From Hydractinia symbiolongicarpus (Eukaryota; Cnidaria; Hydrozoa; Anthoathecata; Hydractiniidae), in contig NC_079881.1 of assembly GCF_029227915.1 (NCBI RefSeq), positions 32,527,501 to 32,587,500 of the forward strand: a stretch of DNA of 60,000 nucleotides. The letters are read 5' to 3'. Numbering within the stretch: position 1 is the stretch's first letter; each line of letters opens with the position of its first letter. Below the pieces are notes generated by a model, which was not told the DNA's origin, made no database searches, and saw only the letters and a list, made by a program, of their open reading frames with translations. Of the stretch, positions 44,190-56,900 are shown one piece after another. A program made the translations under genes and the position numbers.

Positions 44190-45490
44190 TATACAATATA
44201 GATGATATATCCATCTACCGTTGTTGCGTTTGTGGCTGTAAAAACGATTCGAGGTATTCTGATAAACAAGTGAAAAGAAACCATGTTAAAGAGCTTAAAT
44301 TCCACTACTTTCCAAAAGATAAAAAAGATAATTTTGGGTTAAAGAAGTGGAGAGAAGGTTGTTGAATTTTATTGTTTCAATTATTAAAGTTTTTTGTTCG
44401 ATTCATTTTACATATGGGAAGCTAACGTTTGCATCACCCATTCCAACAATGTTTATGGACAGTCGAAGTGCTGAAAAACCTTCCCCTCAAAAAAGAAGAA
44501 AATTGTCGTACCAAAAGAAGTTGGATAGGAGAATGATATTGGTGAAATTTCACAAAATTATCGGGACAATGATAAATCAACCCAGTGCTCTAACCACATA
44601 CGATAAGCTATGATTTTCGCCGATTAAACAAGAAACTCGGATGTTAATTTTTTCACTGGATTTCAAGATGCAAATACATTTGAAATGATATTATATAATC
44701 TCTCAAAAAAGGCCTCTGTAATGCACTACTGCAAATGAATAAAAAATACTGCAAAAGATTTGTCATCGCCAAGGGATCTACAAAACGTTTCAGTAAGATC
44801 CTTGACATTGCAGCAAGAATTTCTTTTAGTTATGATGCGCTTTTGACAAGCCCTACTAACTGATGATTTTGCACACCGCTTTATGGTTTCAACATCGGGT
44901 GTCAGTTCAGTACTTACAACATGGATCAGATTAATATTGCTTGAAATGAAATGGCTTATACATTGGCCTGATCGTAACTTAATTAAGCAAAATCTGCCTT
45001 CAGATAATACAACCCCTATTATTTTATCATTGTTGACTGTTCAGAGCTTTTCATTGAAACTCCATCTGGTTTTGACATAGCTGCTACCTGTTGGTCTAAT
45101 TATAAACACCACTCAACAGTAAAATATTTAGTTGGTATAACACCAAATGATCAATATCCTATCTCTCAAATTGTTATGGTGGTAGAGCAATTGATATTTT
45201 TATTGTAAATGACAGTGGGTTTTTGAAGGAATTACAGCCTAGAAATCAGGTTATGGCAGACAGGGATTTTGCAATAAAAGACGTATTGGCATTTTATCAA
45301 TGTATATGACATCAAAAGACGTAAAAGAAACCTCAAAAATTGCTAATGTTAGAATTTACGTTGAGCAAGCTATTGGTAGGATGAAAAGTTTCCGCATTCT
45401 TAAACATGAGCTGACAATAGATGATATAGACACTGCTTGTTCTGTTATGATTAATTTTATGAACTTGCATGATATGATGAAAAGTAAATT
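44190..45490 (+). pseudogene. THAP-domain DDE transposase, decayed
   Basis: The plus strand opens with a THAP-type C2CH start, CCVCGCKNDSRYSDKQ, then KFHYFPKDKKDNFGLKKWR (44219-44346). After frame changes come FFTGFQDANTFEMI, LTLQQEFLL, VDCSELFIETPSGFDIA (first Asp), WSNYKHHSTVKYLVGITPN, QVMADRDFAIKD (second Asp) and VRIYVEQAIGRMKSFRIL (Glu retained). This is the layout of THAP plus DDE_Tnp_4 transposases of the ISL2EU type. HWxxxD spacing looks normal, but at least four frameshifts make it inactive. Terminal repeats were not identified. Confidence 0.8.
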
Positions 45491-46970
45491 TATAATATTT
45501 ACCCATGTATACTTGCTCAGTCAAATAAATTGTTTGTGTTAGAAGAAAAATGCAAAACTTTTTAAAAAAATTTGCAGATTTTAGTTTTGCGAATTGAGGT
45601 TTTGTTTAAAGTAAAACAGAATAAGTTTGCTCAAGTCGTAAAAAATCAGAGTTAATATATACTGTAAAAACGTTTATATACAGACTGTCAAAAGGATTAT
45701 ACGCTGTAAAAGGTTTATATGAACTTTGTATATACTACTGACAAAATAAACACACAAAATCTTTTGTCAAGTCAGTGTTTTTATTAAAACCACTACATCC
45801 CTAATAAAGTCGAGCACTACACAGATCACATTGAACACTGTTTTCTTCTTCAGATTCAAACTGGTTTTCGTTTAGGCAAAGTTGATCACAGATCGGGCGC
45901 ACAAATATTTCGATAATTCCGACAATTCCAAGCATATCTCCGAATAAATGTCTTAAAAATATGTAATTAGACTTGGCAATATTTTCATCCAATTTGCATT
46001 ATCAAATTCGATTAATCAATATGGTTTGCAAAGTCGCGTATAGCTAGTCTTCTTAAAAAGTTTTTTTTCGATATCAATGTGTTTAAGCACAGTTTCAAAA
46101 TGTACAAATGTTCCACTTCGATCGCTTGATTGTGTGTTTTGTGTTTAAATTTAATATACACGATCTATTAAATCCACATTGAAAAACCTCAGCCGTTTAA
46201 AATTAATCGCCAGCCGCACTAAAAAGCAGAGCTTTTGCATCCGCACTAAATTCCCGCGAAATTAGTATTTCTTTGTCACCATTTTAAATTTGCAGTACAT
46301 TCTCGGCTTCTTTTAAAGATTTTCGGTTAAGCAGTTTCATAATGTTGGAAAAATTCGGAGAAACCCAGAAAATTTTATTTGCGGACATTCAACGTACATA
46401 TTTTAACCGACATTTATATTTGCCAGACTCGTGACTATATCGAGTTTTCAAGAATATCTGTACCGAGCATTGTTTTCGTTTCATCGGTTCCGTAGACACA
46501 CAGACACTTTCTGTCAAATTTTTCGACGGAATTTTTGGCCTCAGTATGTCTTGTTATAAATTTGGTACATTTGTATTTTTATATTTGAGCTGAACTCTGT
46601 AAGATAAATCGTTAAAAAAAACACTTTTTTTATTATTGCTGGGAAATGGACGCAGTTAAATATTCAGGCTACAGGACATGCCTTAACTCACCCGAGCATG
46701 CACAAGCGATGGGCCAATGTTAAAAACAAAGGCGATTAAAATTAATGTAACTTTTACTTTTAAATCGAATTTAAACGAAGTTAATTTATTTTGATTTGAT
46801 TTCCATTTTGATTTGAAATTTAAATGAGTTCGATTTAAAATTGAATTGTTTTGGTATTTATTTACTTATTTTAGATAGGAGCAATGGGGAACCATAGTGG
46901 TGCGTGCATAAAACCACGGGTTCGTCGTCCGTTACATACTGTATTTAAAGATTTCGTGCACTGTGTGGCA
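45490..46970. other. Non-coding stretch
   Basis: No gene recognised. Near 46707-46870 a T/A-rich segment with GATTTAAAT words resembles that at 36.25-36.45 kb in inverted orientation. Confidence 0.4.
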
Positions 46971-46974
46971 TGAC

Positions 46975-47206
46975 CAGTTTTTGTTTAAGAAGGATGTGCC
47001 CATATGTTCTGAAGCTCAAATGTCGACAGGTTTTTCATAATAAGAAACAAGAAAGAAAATTAAAAGTTAAAGCTTCGGAACATATGGGCATATCTTCCTT
47101 AACGGGTAAACCTGTTAAGTCTGTTCAGTCTACAGAAGTTAAAGATCATTTACTCCTTCATGGAGCATTTCCTTCACTAAATAATTTTACGGTTATTACG
47201 TCATAA
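46975..47206 (+). pseudogene. GIY-YIG-like C-terminal fragment of a Penelope-like element
   Basis: The frame reads KLKVKASEHMGISSLTGKPVKSVQS then VKDHLLLHGAFPSLNNFTVI. The R/KASEH, LTGK and DHLL spacing is that of the C-terminal part of endonuclease-bearing Penelope-like or related retroelement proteins. Only about 70 residues remain. It differs from the fragment at 10.7-11.3 kb, so it is a different family. Confidence 0.5.
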
Positions 47207-47384
47207 TACGTACTAATTTCTTAATAGAACTAAAAACGAGTTGAATAATACATTGACACAAACCTGTTATTAACAAAAACATATGATCATCTCCTTTGTA
47301 CCTCTTTGATAAGTTCCAATGATCATCTCTCTTCAATTCGTTATGAGTGACTTGTGCTACCATCGTATTGTTGCTTCATAAAAA

Positions 47385-48148
47385 AGGACAATGTGCGGAA
47401 TAATGACCCAGTCTACCACAGCCCCAGCATACAATTTTTTCGCTTAGGCGAGGACTTTCTCTTGTTCCAGAATACCTTGGACCAAAATACGTTTGATATT
47501 GGGATGCTGGTCTACTACAATCAAAGTTCATTCGTTGGGGAAAATGCGTAGCTGTAATTTTTTACGCTTTTTGCTTTAAGCATTGGCAGAACGGATTGCT
47601 CGATTTATAAGTTTTTCGTCTTCTGAATCAGACGCTAAGTTGTCACTTAAATATTCATTAACCGTTGCCCAATCTTTTGTCTGCTAACTTAATGAATTTT
47701 TGCGCTTTTTCGATGTCCTTATCCGGCAAACTGTCCGCTGCCTTATCAATTTGTCCATAACGTTTTGGCAAAAGTTAAATTGGTGTTGATTTCCTTTGCC
47801 TTTTAGATTGACGCTGGCCAATTTCTTTTGAGATTACAACGCTTTATCAATCTTTGACTTTTGGCTGTCTAAGAAACTTGAAGCAATTGTTTCAGCAACA
47901 GAGGTAGCAGCTTCCAATGTTTGCTCTTGGTGATGTTAAAGTGTATCTTCCGCCAGCTGTTGGATACGTGTATCGAGTTCTTCAGGATTCAACATACTGT
48001 TTAAAGTTTGCGATGCTTTCCACGCAACTAAAGACCGAGGCTTGGCCGAGGATACAACAGGTGCACTTATACTATTCTTATGCACATGTGCATACCCGAA
48101 AAGTTGGGTTACATTGTAGTGTAGAATCCGAAAAGAAACTTGGTTCAC
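47385..48148 (-). pseudogene. Gag-like fragment with CCHC zinc knuckle
   Basis: The minus strand carries SLVAWKASQTLNSMLNPEELDTRIQQLAEDTL (in two pieces), EAATSVAETIASSFLDS, ATVNEYLSDNLASDSEDEKLINRA and, at about 47388-47430, CWGCGRLGHYSAHC, a perfect CX2CX4HX4C knuckle. The acidic SDSEDEK segment followed by a basic KKRKK stretch and a knuckle is the layout of Gag-like ORFs in DIRS/Gypsy-type elements of cnidarians. Frame changes and stops break it; no polymerase follows. Confidence 0.6.
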
Positions 48149-48159
48149 GACTTATCTGA

Positions 48160-50478
48160 GAACGTCAGAAACAGCGCTAACTTTACAACGTTACAGCAAC
48201 GTTAGGGCAATGTTAAATATTCATGGGATAAAAATAATCCATTTCTGCAAATTTTTCTAAAATTCGCGAAGTTGAGTTGATGTCCTGTAAGTGTACATTA
48301 AAGCGCGTTGGTGGAATATTTAATCTATTTTAGGTTGGTTAAAACAATTGCCAAAATAATTGATAAACCATCATGATAACTAAATATTTTACCATTCATA
48401 TAAATATATTCAAAATATCAAACTGAATGGCTAAATATTTATCAAATATTATAAAAAAAGCATTTTCTCATTAAAACATTCACAGAATTAATAATCTTTT
48501 ATTTCGAATTTGATAATCTTTTATTTTGGCAATAGTGTTCCATTTTTCACTTGTGTGAATAAAATTGCCCTCTTTCTCTCTCTGAGAAAAATATTTCACG
48601 AATTATTGATATTCTTGATTTTTTAGCCGTTATTAATTAAAGAATATTTTAGGAAAAACACGAAAATTAATACCTGCAAAAATTAGTACCATTAAGGTAT
48701 ATAATATGATTATACTTTAACATATTTAAGTTTATCTTATGCATTTTTCAGTGATATACGAAGTTTAATATCGTGATGTTTGATCATCTTTGCCGATATT
48801 AAAATGCGCTCACTTGGAAGTGATGTTTTGGTAGAAAGATGTTTATACACACAAATAAGGTAAGTCCGTTGGATGAAGGAAGATGGAAGGATCTACTACT
48901 GTTATCTAGCTAGGTACTTTAAAGACAAGACGTAGTGCGAAAAAAAATACGACGAAAGAAAGTTAAAACATTTGCTTCAGCAGTATTGCTAGCTTAAAAG
49001 GAAAATATAATGGAGAACTTGAAAGCCGATGTGTTGATTTATAAAAATAAGCTCAAACATAGAGATAAAAGAACATTACCTTGTGCAAACCTCAAATGTG
49101 CTATTATAAAACTTCAACAATCAGAGAAAAAGAAACTACTATTGTTGCTATGCAAGACAAACGGTATTAGCATCACTTTGAGGAAAACATATTCAATGGA
49201 CCAGTACATCTAGCAGCTACTTTGAATCTGGTAAGTTTTCGGAGTTGAAGCTTCTCAGTGGTATAGTGGCAGCAGATAAAGTCTGCAACTCACATAACTT
49301 TAAGAAAGCAATAGATGTTGAAAATTGGTAGTCATCCTAATTTCCCGTATGGATTGTTAAACGAAACAAACCTTGTAATGCAGTTATTTTGAAAGTTTCA
49401 TATAGGCGCATGGGTAGCTTCTCCAATTCTTGCAAAAAGCTATTTGTTCCTTTAATCCCATAATGTTCCGAGGCATATCCAGGGCAATTTTGAAATCATT
49501 TATTTGGCTTTACTCAAAATAATCCTGCATTATGTAATTAAGGCTGGCAATACAGTTATTCATAAAAGCATTCCCAAGGTTATTAATTTTGGCAAAGCTA
49601 ATATGGTTGCAAGCTGTCTCACATACTCTATTCAACCTGGAACTACAAAGCATGAAAGATATGAAAGGTACGATAGACACTTGGTTTATGAACTACGTTA
49701 TCTTCCAGACTCTTCTTAGTCTTTTAAACTCTTCTTGGTACAGCCTATTATTTATATCACAAAAGTGTGATAAGAAGTAACTCTATGATGAAGACCTTTT
49801 TCTACCATTTTTAAAATGGTAAATAGTCACCAACGTCATTTCCGGGGTCCCTGGAAACATGTTTGATTATCTAACTTTTTTTTCTTAAAACATTCGCGCT
49901 TGCTTTCCACGTCAAAATGAAATATCAGACGGTAGGTAAAGGGCAAAATTGTATTTTTTATACTAGTTATGGCTTGCTGTGTGTTTATGTGCTTTCTTGT
50001 TATTTTGCATGTGCTTTAGCTACATTTTTCACAATGTTTTTGCTTTTTATACTAACGACTTGAGAAGAATATAGTTCAGATAATTTTCTCACTAATTTTA
50101 AGGTGTATACCTTGTAAATTATTCTTAGGTGTCTTCCAGAACTTAATCTAAAACTCTCATAACATTAGTATTTAAGAAAATATTTTTTTACTGACTAAGA
50201 GAGTACTAGCTAGCTATAAAAACAAGATCAAAGTTTCGTTTTTACATCATTTCTAAGAAAAACCATGTCAGCAAAAATTTAGCTATTGCTGACATGTTAA
50301 CACAAGTTTTTGATTCACGTCAGCAAACTTTTGGTGACATTTAACTTGAATTTAACTTGAACTTACAAAAGTTTTGCTCTACTTCCCGTGCAAAAACGTT
50401 TCTCTAAATCGACTTAATATTTGTTCGAATTTAACAATATATATAACTTTATTTTTATATAATTCATACTTATACCTT
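48160..50478. other. 2.3-kb stretch without recognised genes
   Basis: Frames at 49010-49213 and 49504-49780 show no known domain. They could be old mobile-element debris. Confidence 0.4.
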
Positions 50479-50482
50479 TTAA

Positions 50483-51197
50483 CCCTATTCGGTTCGGGGT
50501 TCTTCGAACATATCAAGACCCGCTTCCCTCAATAACTTTCGATAGCCTTGTTCAAATTGAATCAAACTTGGCACACTTATAGTACGTCACAAAAGGAACA
50601 AAATGACGGCAATAAATTTTTGCTTGTGTCAGCACATTTTCTCCGACGGCATCAAAAGCTTGAAATTTGTTCAAAATCCCACCAGCTGCGCAAAATTCAA
50701 TTACTTTAGTTCTAGAACGGATTTTTACATTCTGTTTAAATTTTCTGATTGCTACATAAAAGGTATTTACCATACTTTCCAATTTTTGCAGAGATCGCAT
50801 GAAAAGTTGCCAAAAATTACCCGAAAAACCGGTTTTCTTATTTTCGGGTAAAATCCAAAAAAATCGGGAAATCGGATTAATCACGTGTCCAAAACATGGG
50901 AAATGATTCTCCCTGATGAGGCAAAGTTGTGTTGTGCATTTCAAGTTCTAAGGATAATCCTAACAAGAGTTATTTTATTTTCTCCATTATAAGGGTTTCA
51001 TAGAGATTTTTAGGGGTAGTTTCGAGTAATAGCCAATATCAAAGCCTCTGAAGCGCATTGGACCCAAAAATTTAGCATGCAGGTGTTTAATAGATAAATA
51101 TTGAAACTCAGTAAGTATCATAGCCATGCAGTATAGCGTTAAGGAGTTATTAAAAAAACAGTCAGAGGGCGGAATCCGCCCTCTAGACCGAATAGGG
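50483..51197. mobile_element. TTAA-flanked MITE (715 bp)
   Basis: TTAA lies at 50479-50482 and 51198-51201. The ends CCCTATTCGGT and ACCGAATAGGG are exact inverse copies over 11 bp. Interior frames on the minus strand (50552-50944 and 50987-51274) resemble no transposase. piggyBac or Kolobok derivation is inferred from the TTAA duplication and CCCT ends. Its first bases resemble the right end of the 38.5-39.4 kb element (TTAACCCTAT). Confidence 0.85.
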
Positions 51198-51267
51198 TTA
51201 AGGGAACAAATTTGGCAGAAAGAAAATTTGGCAGATTTGGCGGTTTTGACAAATCCACAGAATAGTT

Positions 51268-51767
51268 TTGACAATCACACGATTTCCTTGGTTGTGAATG
51301 TGTATGGAATTCTACTGTACAAGTGATCGAGTTTACAAACTTGGCCTTTATTGTGTAAAATACCATCATTCATTGTTGAAGAACATGTTGGTAATAGTAA
51401 AATACAGGAGTTCATGTGTGACTTTCTTGCAGAGTATAAGTTTCTTACAGAAAATGACTATGAATATGAAGGTCGCATTTTAATTGTCAAAGTACTGGCG
51501 TTTGTTTGTAATACTCCCGCACGTGACCGTGACCGTTGCATGGTAAACAAGGAAATTGTATCTTCAAGGATGGTATTCCATGACTTGTACTGGGATTTGC
51601 GGGATGATGAATCTTTTAAAAATGGTTTGGGCATGGGCACTCACCAACACGAAAAAACGATCCTATTAGAAGTTGGAATCAAATGCATCAGATTATATGC
51701 ACCTTGTTTGTTTAGGAGTAATGAAACGATTACTGCTAACATGAAAAGAAAAACCACGTCAATTTAA
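51268..51767 (+). pseudogene. Fossil transposase-like protein with CDAPAR-type motif
   Basis: The frame NVYGILLYK*SSLQTWPLLCKI leads into the ORF 51351-51767 with HVGNSKIQEFMCDFLAEY, VKVLAFVCNTPARDRDRC and DLRDDESFKNGLG. This resembles a large transposase-like family of cnidarians and insects that has a DG.PLFKSS..WPIL start, a CDAPAR motif and an LRTD.SFR segment (CACTA-like by general appearance). The CDAPAR site reads CNTPAR and the zinc-binding residues after it are gone, so it is decayed. It begins just after the TTAA MITE. Confidence 0.55.
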
Positions 51768-52050
51768 AAATTCAATGAAGATTGCCCGTAAAGAAACAAT
51801 GAATGAGGGATCATAAGAATAGAATACCGAAGATGTGTTCTAATGAAGAAACGGAATAATGAGACGTGCTTTTAATGATTTTGCGTGTGATTTTAAATTT
51901 CTCATTTTAGGAAAAACATGTATTACAGATTTCTTTATTGACGGGTACATAACTGATTTGAAAAAAGTGTTTGAAAAGTCATACCATCGTTGAAAAGACG
52001 TTAGATTTACGTTGGTCGCATCGACATTGCGAACCTAACGTTGAAAAGAC

Positions 52051-52236
52051 GTGGAATTTAGGGTTGCGACGTCGCGGCCAGAACTTAAAGTCGAATCAAC
52101 GTTATATAACCATCGTGTGCCCGCTCGGTCTGCTTTATGGGCAATCCGCGATAAATACCGCGAAGCTGATGGAACTTACATTCCATTTATAGAAATCAAA
52201 ACAGACGACGAACGATTGTATCAAAATTCAGAATGA
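52051..52236 (+). other. Unidentified coding-like fragment
   Basis: The frame NHRVPARSALWAIRDKYREA followed by PFIEIKTDDERLYQN has a protein-like composition but matches nothing I recognise. Two stops follow, then ARELVLKRKCVLQEWKFLPL in the same frame. It may belong to the fossil gene before it or to another element. Confidence 0.3.
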
Positions 52237-52239
52237 TAA

Positions 52240-53100
52240 CAACTTATACAGGAATTCCGATTATTACAAGCTCGTGAGCTTGTATTAAAACGCAAATGTG
52301 TCCTACAAGAATGGAAATTTTTGCCTCTCTGAGCACCGACACGGGAGTCGTCGTGTGTTCGAATCTCATCTTGGTAACTATTTTTCTTTTTTCTTTTTTA
52401 AAAAGATAAGACAAGTGTTCAAAACACTTGTTTAACTAACTAGTAAATAAAGGTGTTTCCACCAAACGTTTTAAAAGTGAATGTAGGCAGAATTAACTGA
52501 ATTAATGAATTTCGCAAATTTTGGGGTTTGTGGTCTTTCTTCTTCCTGTCAGTCGGTTCACCCAAGACGGACCCATCGAAAATTAAAAGTTCGAGGAATT
52601 CTCCGTTCAGGAAGGTCTCACAAATCAATTTTGAAAAATAAGTGTGTAACAAATATTATTGCGTATCTGAATAGTAAAATATGTCGTGTCTAACTTCGTA
52701 ACAAAAATCCTAATTTGATAGACAGCTTTTTGTAAACATTATTCGCGAGGTTGTTTGCGTATATCATACGTCTTGTTTTTTTAAACATTAAAACGAGGCA
52801 GAGCTGCACAAAAATGTAAACAAATGCGTGCGAGAAAGCGAAAGTGGAAGTGAATACTCACGAAGAGTTGTTTACACTTTTCCAACATGAAAACATACAA
52901 AAATGTGAAATTTTATCTTTGCTGTATATTTATTTTATGCTCAAAAACAGTTCATCTTTTTTAAAAACAGGTTTTTTGAGCTTTAAGATTTTTTTTTAGT
53001 TTGTGGTGCGATCTTGAAAATAGTATGTAAAATAATTGAGTAAAGAAAATTATACAAGTTCATCAATTTCAAGACCAGTAAAAGTGACAAAAAAAGGAGA
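52240..53100. other. Non-coding stretch
   Basis: A B-box-like TGTTCGAATCTC occurs at about 52356 but no tRNA cloverleaf could be formed. No gene is recognised. Confidence 0.35.
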
Positions 53101-53109
53101 AAGTTTCTT

Positions 53110-53996
53110 CTTGTATTTCAAACTGTGGTAATGCAATTTGCAAGATAATGAAAAGACAGGAATCGCTTTTTTTAAATTTTCCACAGAAAAACAGACGTGA
53201 AAACGTATCGTGACTCAATGTAGGAGAAAAGGAGTTGGTGATAATTTCAAAATTACATCCTACACGAGGATATGTGAATTCCATTTTAAACCCTACAATA
53301 CCAAATTATCACTTGGTGTTACTCAAAAGACGTTGCAAAAAATGCTTTTCCTTCGTTAAAAACAAGGACTCCTGTAACTTCCCTTCGACGATCTCCCAGA
53401 AATTCAGCATCAACAGAGTTACCCGTGTGGGTAGTAATGATTGCAATACGAGTAGTGATAACGACGACGAGAAAGTGAATGAGATAAATAATTTAAAACA
53501 ACAACTTTTAGAGTTAACTGATGAGAATATTTCACTAAAAAGGGAAATACAAGACCTCAAAAATGAAATACTCGAAAAGTCATACACATACAACAACATA
53601 GTGAAAAATGAAACACTCTTTCGTTCAGAAACTGGTTTATCAACTGAGAGTTTTGGCAAATTTTTAAACCCTGGAGAGAATTGCGTTAACATGAGAATGT
53701 GTGACTTAAAATTGAAGAAAGCTGATCTCAAAGAAGTGTTACAGTCCCCTACATCAACAACATCTAATAAAGCGGCTGGAAAAAAGGGACCTCCAGTAAA
53801 ATTGAACCTAAAAGATGAGCTTTTTTTATATTTGAGTTGGCTCAGAGGTGGATTTAGTTTGAGACATACAGCTTGGCTTTTGCAACTTCCAAAATCCACA
53901 GTGTCATGCTATATTCTCACTGGGCTCTATACCGATATGGCCAACAATAGTATGATAATGGACACTATGCTAGAGAGCTTTAAAAACATTTCCTAG
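53110..53996 (+). pseudogene. THAP-DDE transposase, N-terminal part
   Basis: A split THAP domain opens it: NCGNAICKIMKRQESLFLNFP (two zinc Cys and the FP core), a stop and frame change, then TRICEFHFKP (Cys and His). The 253-aa frame 53235-53996 continues with a coiled coil (about residues 78-115, NNLKQQLLELTDENISLKRE), then KDELFLYLSWLRGGF and LRHTAWLLQLPKSTVSCYIL, the helix-turn-helix seen before the DDE domain in THAP transposases. It stops at FKNIS* where the nuclease should begin. The C-terminal part reappears 4.3 kb on. Confidence 0.8.
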
Positions 53997-56900
53997 CACC
54001 AAATATATTATTGACTGCACAAAAATGTTCTGCAAGAAACCATCTTCTCTCACGTTCATTCAGAGTGTGCGTGCGCAAAATTCGCAAGATATTTTGTAAC
54101 TTTTACAAGATGGTAGACGTCGTCGCATGCTCAATAAATATTGTTTTAGAAATTGTATGCTCTACTGATTTTGAACAAAAGCTGACTTTCATGACTACAA
54201 AGCGTTCGTTTTAATTTTATAATGTTTGATAACATGTCAGCGAAGACAAACAAATTGTTGGTGGGCATGGCGAAAAGCAAGAAAACGAACATTTTATTTT
54301 TAAGAACGTATGTTTTTCTGATAAAGGCAAAACGAGCCTATAAAAATGCCTAAAACTAACATTCTAAAGTTTTCCAAGACTATTCATAGTTAATAGTATT
54401 GAGTCTCGCGTTGAAAAATCCACTACATATACCGAATAAAAAAACAGCGAAATTCATTGCTTTTTTCGTCAAAACATCTTGTTGTTAATTCATTCAAGCG
54501 GGAATAAATTAAATATATTATGAGAACAATAAAATAAATTAACCGTGACTTTTTAAAAACAAAAATTTTAAATCAATTTGAAAAAGCACACAAAACACAG
54601 AATAAAAATAACAGTTTAGCAAAAGTGACATGTTACCGCGGCTGCTTCTTTAGAAAAAACAACACATCCATTTTGCCTGTCTTTCACAGACACACTTAGC
54701 GTATTATTATATAGATGTTTATTAATTTTAAACATTGTATTACCAGACGAAATCAACGTCGTGGTGCTTACATTTTTTGCCTTCAAAGTCAAGACAAATA
54801 TGTGACCTGTATCTAGCTATAATGGCATTGAATGATGGTGTTATTGTAATTTTGTTATTACTGACTAACAAAAGTTACTGATATGAATGCTTTTTCTTAG
54901 AAAACTGTATTTTTTTTGTTCGTTTTTTAGCTGGAGGTAGAGTTAGCTAAAAGAACAAATTAATTCTTTCCATGCTTTGCATCTTTTCAAAGCTAGCCCT
55001 CTGCTCTCCTGGCAACCCATTATTATTAGGACTAAGGTACTGTGTATAGATATACAACTGTGTACATAACCATGGTAGTCTGAAAGTAAAGTAGACAATA
55101 AGAGTGTAGTTGTACACTGTGTTGTATGACAAATATTGTGTGAATAAAACTAGTTTATTGCATTTACAATTGTTTATCACCAAGTATGACGTGTTATTCT
55201 ATTCTCACCTAAATTTCATATTCACGAGTCCTAGGAATTGCTCCCCCCTTTCTTTCGCGCTAATTGTGGAAAGAATGGTTTTGTGGAACCTTTTGATCTG
55301 TGGGCTTTTTTGGGAAAAAATTTGAGTAATTGTTAATAAGTATATCATTATCAGAGAAAATATTTCTCAAAGTATCATTGAAAAATTAATTTGTTTTTTG
55401 CTAAAATCCCTACTAAAAAATATGCATTAAAAATACTTTTTCAGACCATTTTGTGGAAAATATGAATAAAGATTTTAAAAAGAGTTTCAAGCGAAAAAGA
55501 TTTTAGATTTTTTTATTTGTCTGTGGAAAGATTTTTGTCTAAAAATTTTGTTTGTCTAAATTTTTTTAAAAAAGGACCAGTGCATAGAAATTATATATAA
55601 GGTAATCAGAAAACGATTAAAAAATGCAGGTTTTGAACTTATTATTTTCGTTATTTTTACATTTAGCTGAGGTTCTAGCTATAAAGTTGGATCCTGAAGA
55701 CCCTTTTTTAGATCTTAACTGAATATATGTACACTGTAAACGCTTCTACCCTTCTTTTTGCATCATTTTCCGTAATCATTAGTTTTGAAATTTGTTTAAA
55801 ATTCCTTTAAAAGAAAATTTTTTTTGTGGAAATAAAATATTGTGTCCAAAAGTTATTCCGCCGAAACATTTTCCGCCAAAAATTTTACTTCTTAATGCAG
55901 TACTAAAACATACTACGAATCTGTTAGGATTCTAACAGTGAATTTTACAAAAAGTGTATATATGCATACACGTTTTTGTATAAGAAAACATTTTTTTGAC
56001 TAAATGTTCTTAGCAAAGTGCTGAATATGGGCTGAAATTTTCATAATCCTTTTCTTAGTTTTCCAATTTTATGTATTTTATTTGAAACATCTTTTATTTT
56101 TATTGGAGTCTTCATTTGTTAATTTTAGGATAAGACTTTTTTCGGATGTATTATTTGAATAAAAAAAAATTATTGTGTAAATCTAAATATCAAGGTCTCC
56201 AAAAATTAGATCTTAACACAGTTGGGATTTTCTAAAGATTTTGAGGTTTTTATTGCTCAGTTTCTTATAAAACTTTTTCTTATAGAAAAAATGTATACTC
56301 TTTATAGGGAGAAAGTTTCACGGGGAGAAAGTTTCGCGAAGAGAAAAGAGCGATATTTTAGGCATTTACATTTCATTCACACTTAACCTGAAATCAACTT
56401 TTTCTTAAAATCGCGATAGTTTTTCTCCAACTTTTAAAGGCCAAAAACTCCTAAATAACGGGGGTTCCGAGGACAAGGGTAGAGATTACAACGAAAAAAT
56501 AATCAGCCCAAAAAATGACTCTAAAGCTCTAACTCTAAAATGGCTTCAAAGCTCGACTTAATGTGGGGAAATCAGCTAAAAAAAATCGAATAACGGAAGA
56601 GTTTGAATTTCTTCATATCAGAAATTTCAAATTTCAAGACAAAAAACGAAGAGAAGAGCACAGTAGTTTTGTTATTTCATTGGAAAGATATCCGATTTAA
56701 AATCAATTTTTTTTTCATTGAAATTCATTGTTTTTCGCAAAAGTTTTTGTTCCCAAAAATAAAGATTTTGGAAAATTCGCGAAAGTTTTTTCTCTATAAA
56801 TTCTCCCAGAAGTAGAATTTGCGAAATTAAGTTAGCGAATTTTCGCGATATTTTATCCTCACGAAAATTTCTCCCCGCGAAAATTTCTTTCCTTAAAGTA

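Noticed and set aside
50552-51274. Two minus frames of 130 and 95 aa
   Set aside because: They lie inside the TTAA-flanked MITE and show no transposase motif.
52345-52375. A tRNA-derived repeat with a TGTTCGAATCTC B-box-like word
   Set aside because: No acceptor or D-arm pairing could be found around it.
53309-53899. 196-aa minus-strand frame opposite the THAP transposase
   Set aside because: Shadow of the plus-strand frame, which carries the HTH and coiled-coil motifs.
55000-55200. A solo LTR suggested by a TGTACATAACCATGG phrase and AATAAAA
   Set aside because: No TG...CA borders with a target duplication and no primer-binding site could be shown.
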